Shown in pieces: positions 6,400 to 8,457 of a DNA stretch of 8,457 bases. Source of the DNA: BMS3ABIN04 sp965554225 (GTDB lineage Bacteria > Bacteroidota > Ignavibacteria > Ignavibacteriales > Melioribacteraceae); contig CBEVZC010000128.1 of NCBI GenBank assembly GCA_965554225.1, positions 1-8,457 on the forward strand, in the 5' to 3' direction. The first letter of the stretch is position 1; each line of letters opens with the position of its first letter. Under the pieces are notes generated by a model. It saw nothing but the letters and a program-made list of their open reading frames with translations, was not told where the DNA came from and made no database searches. The translations under genes and the position numbers were made by a program.

Positions 6400-7437
6400 A
6401 TGAAACTATCTGATTTTAAGTATAATTTACCCAAAAACTATATCGCTAAATTTCCGGTTCATCCTAGAGATAAAGCAAAGCTGATGGTCTTGGATAGGAA
6501 CACAGGAGAAGTTGAGCATAAAAAATTTACTGATGTTGTTGATTATGTATCACGCGGAGATATTCTTGTTGTAAATGAAACTAAGGTTATGCAGGCAAGA
6601 CTATTCGGACACAAAGAAAGAACTAATGCAAAAATAGAAGTCTTTGTTTTACGCGAACTAAATAGAGATGAAAATATTTGGGATGTAATTGTTGATCCGG
6701 CTAGAAAAGTAAGAATAGGAAACAGAATTTATTTTAACGAGAAATTATGGTGTGAAGTAATTGATAACACAACTTCAAGAGGCAGAACAGTACGGTTTAA
6801 TTATGACGGAACGGATATTTATAAAGCTATAGAAGAAATGGGGCACACTCCCCTTCCACCTTATATCAAGCGCGATACCGTACCGGAAGATAGAGAAGAC
6901 TATCAAACCGTTTTTGCTAAAAAGGATGGTTCCGTTGCAGCGCCAACTGCCGGTTTACACTTCACAAAAGATCTGCTTAAAAAAATAAAGAAGAAAGGTG
7001 TAAAAGTGGAATCCGTTTTGCTTCACATCGGATTAGGTACTTTTAGACCGGTTGAAGTAGAAGATTTAACAAAGCACCGAATGGATTCGGAATATTTTGA
7101 AATTTCGGATAAAACTGCAAAACATATTAATGATGCTAAAAAAGCCAAGAAAAATATTATTATAGTCGGAACCAGCGCTGTTAGAGCATTGGAAAGTAGC
7201 GTTACTTCGGAAGGATTTGTAAAACCAAACTACGGGTGGACCGATAAATTTATTTTTCCTCCCTACGAATTTAACATAGCGACAAAACTTATTACTAATT
7301 TTCACCAACCAGAATCTACTTTGCTTATGCTTACTTCGGCTTTCGGTGGTTACGATAACGTTAAAAAGGCTTATAGAAAAGCTATAAAAGAGAAATACAA
7401 ATTTCTTAGTTATGGCGACGCCATGCTGATAAAATAA
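6400..7437 (+). CDS. queA: S-adenosylmethionine:tRNA ribosyltransferase-isomerase QueA
   Basis: QueA transfers and isomerises the ribosyl group of S-adenosylmethionine onto the 7-aminomethyl-7-deazaguanine base at position 34 of GUN-anticodon tRNAs, forming epoxyqueuosine, the penultimate step of queuosine synthesis. The 345 residues fit the family. Motifs in order are NETKVMQARL (59-68), GHTPLPPYIKR (148-158), DREDYQTVFA (164-173), GSVAAPTAGLHFT (177-189), HIGLGTFRPV (209-218), HRMDSE (227-232), GTSAVRALES, LITNFHQPESTLLMLTSAFGG (from 297) and FLSYGDAML (335-343). Start and stop are complete, with a good AGGAG site. No other queuosine gene (tgt, queG, queC-F) is in the window. Terminators on both sides make it a probable single-gene transcript, unless the upstream terminator leaks. 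Identification is firm. Confidence 0.98.
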   Translation: MKLSDFKYNLPKNYIAKFPVHPRDKAKLMVLDRNTGEVEHKKFTDVVDYVSRGDILVVNETKVMQARLFGHKERTNAKIEVFVLRELNRDENIWDVIVDPARKVRIGNRIYFNEKLWCEVIDNTTSRGRTVRFNYDGTDIYKAIEEMGHTPLPPYIKRDTVPEDREDYQTVFAKKDGSVAAPTAGLHFTKDLLKKIKKKGVKVESVLLHIGLGTFRPVEVEDLTKHRMDSEYFEISDKTAKHINDAKKAKKNIIIVGTSAVRALESSVTSEGFVKPNYGWTDKFIFPPYEFNIATKLITNFHQPESTLLMLTSAFGGYDNVKKAYRKAIKEKYKFLSYGDAMLIK

Positions 7438-7442
7438 TAATT

Positions 7443-7485
7443 AGTAACCTTCAAGTTTTTCCGCTTGAAGGTTACTTTTCTTCTT
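7443..7485 (+). terminator. Rho-independent terminator after queA
   Basis: A perfect 13-bp stem (AGTAACCTTCAAG at 7443-7455 with its exact complement at 7464-7476) encloses an 8-nt loop, TTTTTCCG. It is followed by a pyrimidine run TTTTCTTCTT. The stem begins 5 nt after the queA stop and ends about 30 nt before ispD. This is the clearest terminator in the window. Confidence 0.9.
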
Positions 7486-7505
7486 ATCATAATTCTAAAA
7501 AGACC

Positions 7506-8180
7506 ATGAAGACTTATGCAATAATACCAGCTGCAGGAATTGGCAAAAGAATTACATCTGAAATACCAAAGCAATTTATAAAAGTTAACGGGAAGGAAAT
7601 TATTGCATATACACTTGAACTGTTTCAGCAATGCACAGCAGTTGATGAAATTATTATAGCGGCAAGTAAAGATTATTTCGATTTATTAAACAGTATAAAA
7701 GAAAAATGCTCAATCACAAAACTGAGCCGGATTGTTGAGGGCGGAAAGGAAAGACAAGACTCGGTTTATGCGGCACTTAAATCAATCCCGGGCAAGGATG
7801 ATGATATTTTAATTATACATGATGCCGCACGACCGCTACTCAATAAAAATTTACTTTCTGCGGCTATTGACTCGGCAAAAGAAATAGGGAGTGTTGTTGT
7901 TGCCATAAGAGCAAAAGATACTTTAATTGAAGGTTCCGATTCGGTAGAGAATTATATTGATCGATCCAAAATTTACTATGCACAAACACCGCAAATTTTC
8001 AGATATAAAATTTTAATCGCAGCAATGGAAAACGCATATAAAAATAATTTCATCGGAACAGATGAATCTATGATTGTGAAAATGAACAATCAGAAAGTTA
8101 AGATAGTTGAAGGCAATTCTTTTAATTTTAAAATTACAACCGATTCCGATCTTGAGCTTTTTAAAAAGCTACTAAGTTAA
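7506..8180 (+). CDS. ispD: 2-C-methyl-D-erythritol 4-phosphate cytidylyltransferase IspD
   Basis: IspD couples CTP and 2-C-methyl-D-erythritol 4-phosphate to give CDP-methylerythritol, the third step of the MEP route to IPP and DMAPP. Its presence implies that this organism makes isoprenoids by the MEP pathway. The 224 residues are the normal single-domain length, with no IspF fusion. Motifs: IPAAGIGKR (7-15) and PKQF (21-24) of the CTP loop, with Arg15 and Lys22 matching E. coli Arg20 and Lys27; VEGGKERQDSVYAAL (77-91); IHDAARP (104-110) with Asp106; KDTL (137-140); DRSKIYYAQTPQIF (152-165); GTDESMIV (184-191); and Lys209 matching E. coli Lys213. The related ribitol-phosphate cytidylyltransferases share the fold, but no teichoic-acid genes are nearby. 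ATG 7506 gives the expected N-terminus, though no Shine-Dalgarno site is evident and only about 20-30 nt separate it from the queA terminator. Confidence 0.95.
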   Translation: MKTYAIIPAAGIGKRITSEIPKQFIKVNGKEIIAYTLELFQQCTAVDEIIIAASKDYFDLLNSIKEKCSITKLSRIVEGGKERQDSVYAALKSIPGKDDDILIIHDAARPLLNKNLLSAAIDSAKEIGSVVVAIRAKDTLIEGSDSVENYIDRSKIYYAQTPQIFRYKILIAAMENAYKNNFIGTDESMIVKMNNQKVKIVEGNSFNFKITTDSDLELFKKLLS

Positions 8181-8295
8181 GAAAGCCCTTAATTAATCTT
8201 AAAAAACTTTATGGTTAAATCATAGCATGTAGACGAAATAGAATGAACACGGAAAAACAAAATTTGTATGAATTAAAAATTCCACATTATTTTAT

Positions 8296-8329
8296 TAAAA
8301 TGATTTTATGTAATAGCAGTAAAATGATT
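8296..8329 (+). repeat. 10-bp direct repeat TAAAATGATT, two copies 24 bp apart
   Basis: Two exact copies (8296-8305 and 8320-8329) begin 24 bases apart in the noncoding region after ispD. In such A+T-rich DNA this could be chance. No function is assigned. Confidence 0.35.
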
Positions 8330-8363
8330 CTGGTTAAACTTTATATACTTTCCCTCGATTACT

Positions 8364-8380
8364 AAACTATTATAGTTTTT
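8364..8380 (+). terminator. Possible weak terminator: A+T-rich dyad followed by T
   Basis: AAACTAT and ATAGTTT (8364-8370 and 8372-8378) are exact inverted repeats around one base and can form a 6-bp hairpin with a TTA loop. The 3' arm runs into a total of five T. The stem is nearly all A-U pairs and lies 184 nt past the ispD stop, so activity as an ispD terminator is doubtful. It could equally be a protein-binding dyad. Confidence 0.2.
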
Positions 8381-8383
8381 CCA

Positions 8384-8391
8384 TAAATTTG
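8384..8391 (+). promoter_or_regulatory. Possible -7 promoter element (TAnnTTTG) near the right edge
   Basis: TAAATTTG fits the Bacteroidetes-type -7 consensus and would direct transcription toward a gene beyond the window. No TTTG element stands at the proper distance upstream, so support is limited to one short match in a noncoding region. Confidence 0.25.
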
Positions 8392-8457
8392 TGGCATTTT
8401 ATATAGTAGCTCCTGAAAAAGGCAAAAAAGCAAGAAACTGGATTAAAAACGAAAGAA

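Larger units (their letters stand above)
8181..8457. other. Intergenic region after ispD, no convincing gene
   Basis: This 277-base A+T-rich stretch has no long reading frame on either strand and no tRNA-like fold that I can see. It holds a near-palindrome TATGGTTAAATCATA (8210-8224), a 10-bp direct repeat TAAAATGATT (8296-8305 and 8320-8329), a dyad AAACTAT-T-ATAGTTT (8364-8378) followed by two more T, and a promoter-like TAAATTTG (8384-8391). No strong terminator for ispD is found. The purine-rich right end, with no start codon on the + strand, looks like a leader to a gene outside the window. That last point is inference. Confidence 0.5.

Noticed and set aside
8243..8365. A 40-codon + strand frame starting ATG AAC ACG after ispD
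   Set aside because: There is no ribosome site, no recognisable motif and an A+T-driven composition. A frame of this length is expected by chance in 277 bases read in six frames.

Overview
The window holds seven protein-coding genes, all on the + strand and packed head to tail. The first is cut by the left edge. They are housekeeping genes: outer-membrane lipid A synthesis, central carbon metabolism, tRNA modification and isoprenoid precursor synthesis. I see no rRNA, tRNA, CRISPR array, insertion sequence or phage gene. Base composition is strongly A+T-rich throughout, with about one third G+C by eye, and no segment stands out as foreign.

The lipid A genes show a Gram-negative (LPS-type) bacterium with an outer membrane. 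Three things point, by inference, to the Bacteroidota/Chlorobi/Ignavibacteria side of the bacterial tree: low G+C, lysine-rich proteins, and weak or absent Shine-Dalgarno sites at several starts. An Ignavibacteria-like genome is my best guess. The placement rests on general resemblance and not on a marker gene.

Layout. Positions 1-3472 form an envelope cluster: a 5'-truncated membrane methyltransferase of the isoprenylcysteine/phospholipid methyltransferase type, lpxB, a DUF374 acyltransferase and lpxK. The junctions are 7 nt, 58 nt and an 8-nt overlap, so one operon is likely. LpxB makes the lipid A disaccharide and LpxK phosphorylates it at the 4' position. The acyltransferase between them is a plausible lipid A or phospholipid acyl-chain enzyme. 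After only 39 nt and no visible terminator comes ppdK (3512-6280, pyruvate phosphate dikinase), which ends in a lysine-rich tail and a long hairpin terminator (6290-6344). A short intergenic region with a 7-bp dyad precedes queA (6400-7437, queuosine synthesis), which ends in a perfect 13-bp hairpin terminator (7443-7485). ispD (7506-8180, MEP pathway of isoprenoid synthesis) starts right after it. The last 277 bases contain no convincing gene. They hold small repeats, near-palindromes and a promoter-like element, probably the upstream region of a gene beyond the right edge.

I found no clearly new biological system. The points most worth a second look are the DUF374 enzyme and membrane methyltransferase in the lipid A cluster, the dyad upstream of queA, the unexplained promoter for ispD, and the repeats in the two intergenic regions.
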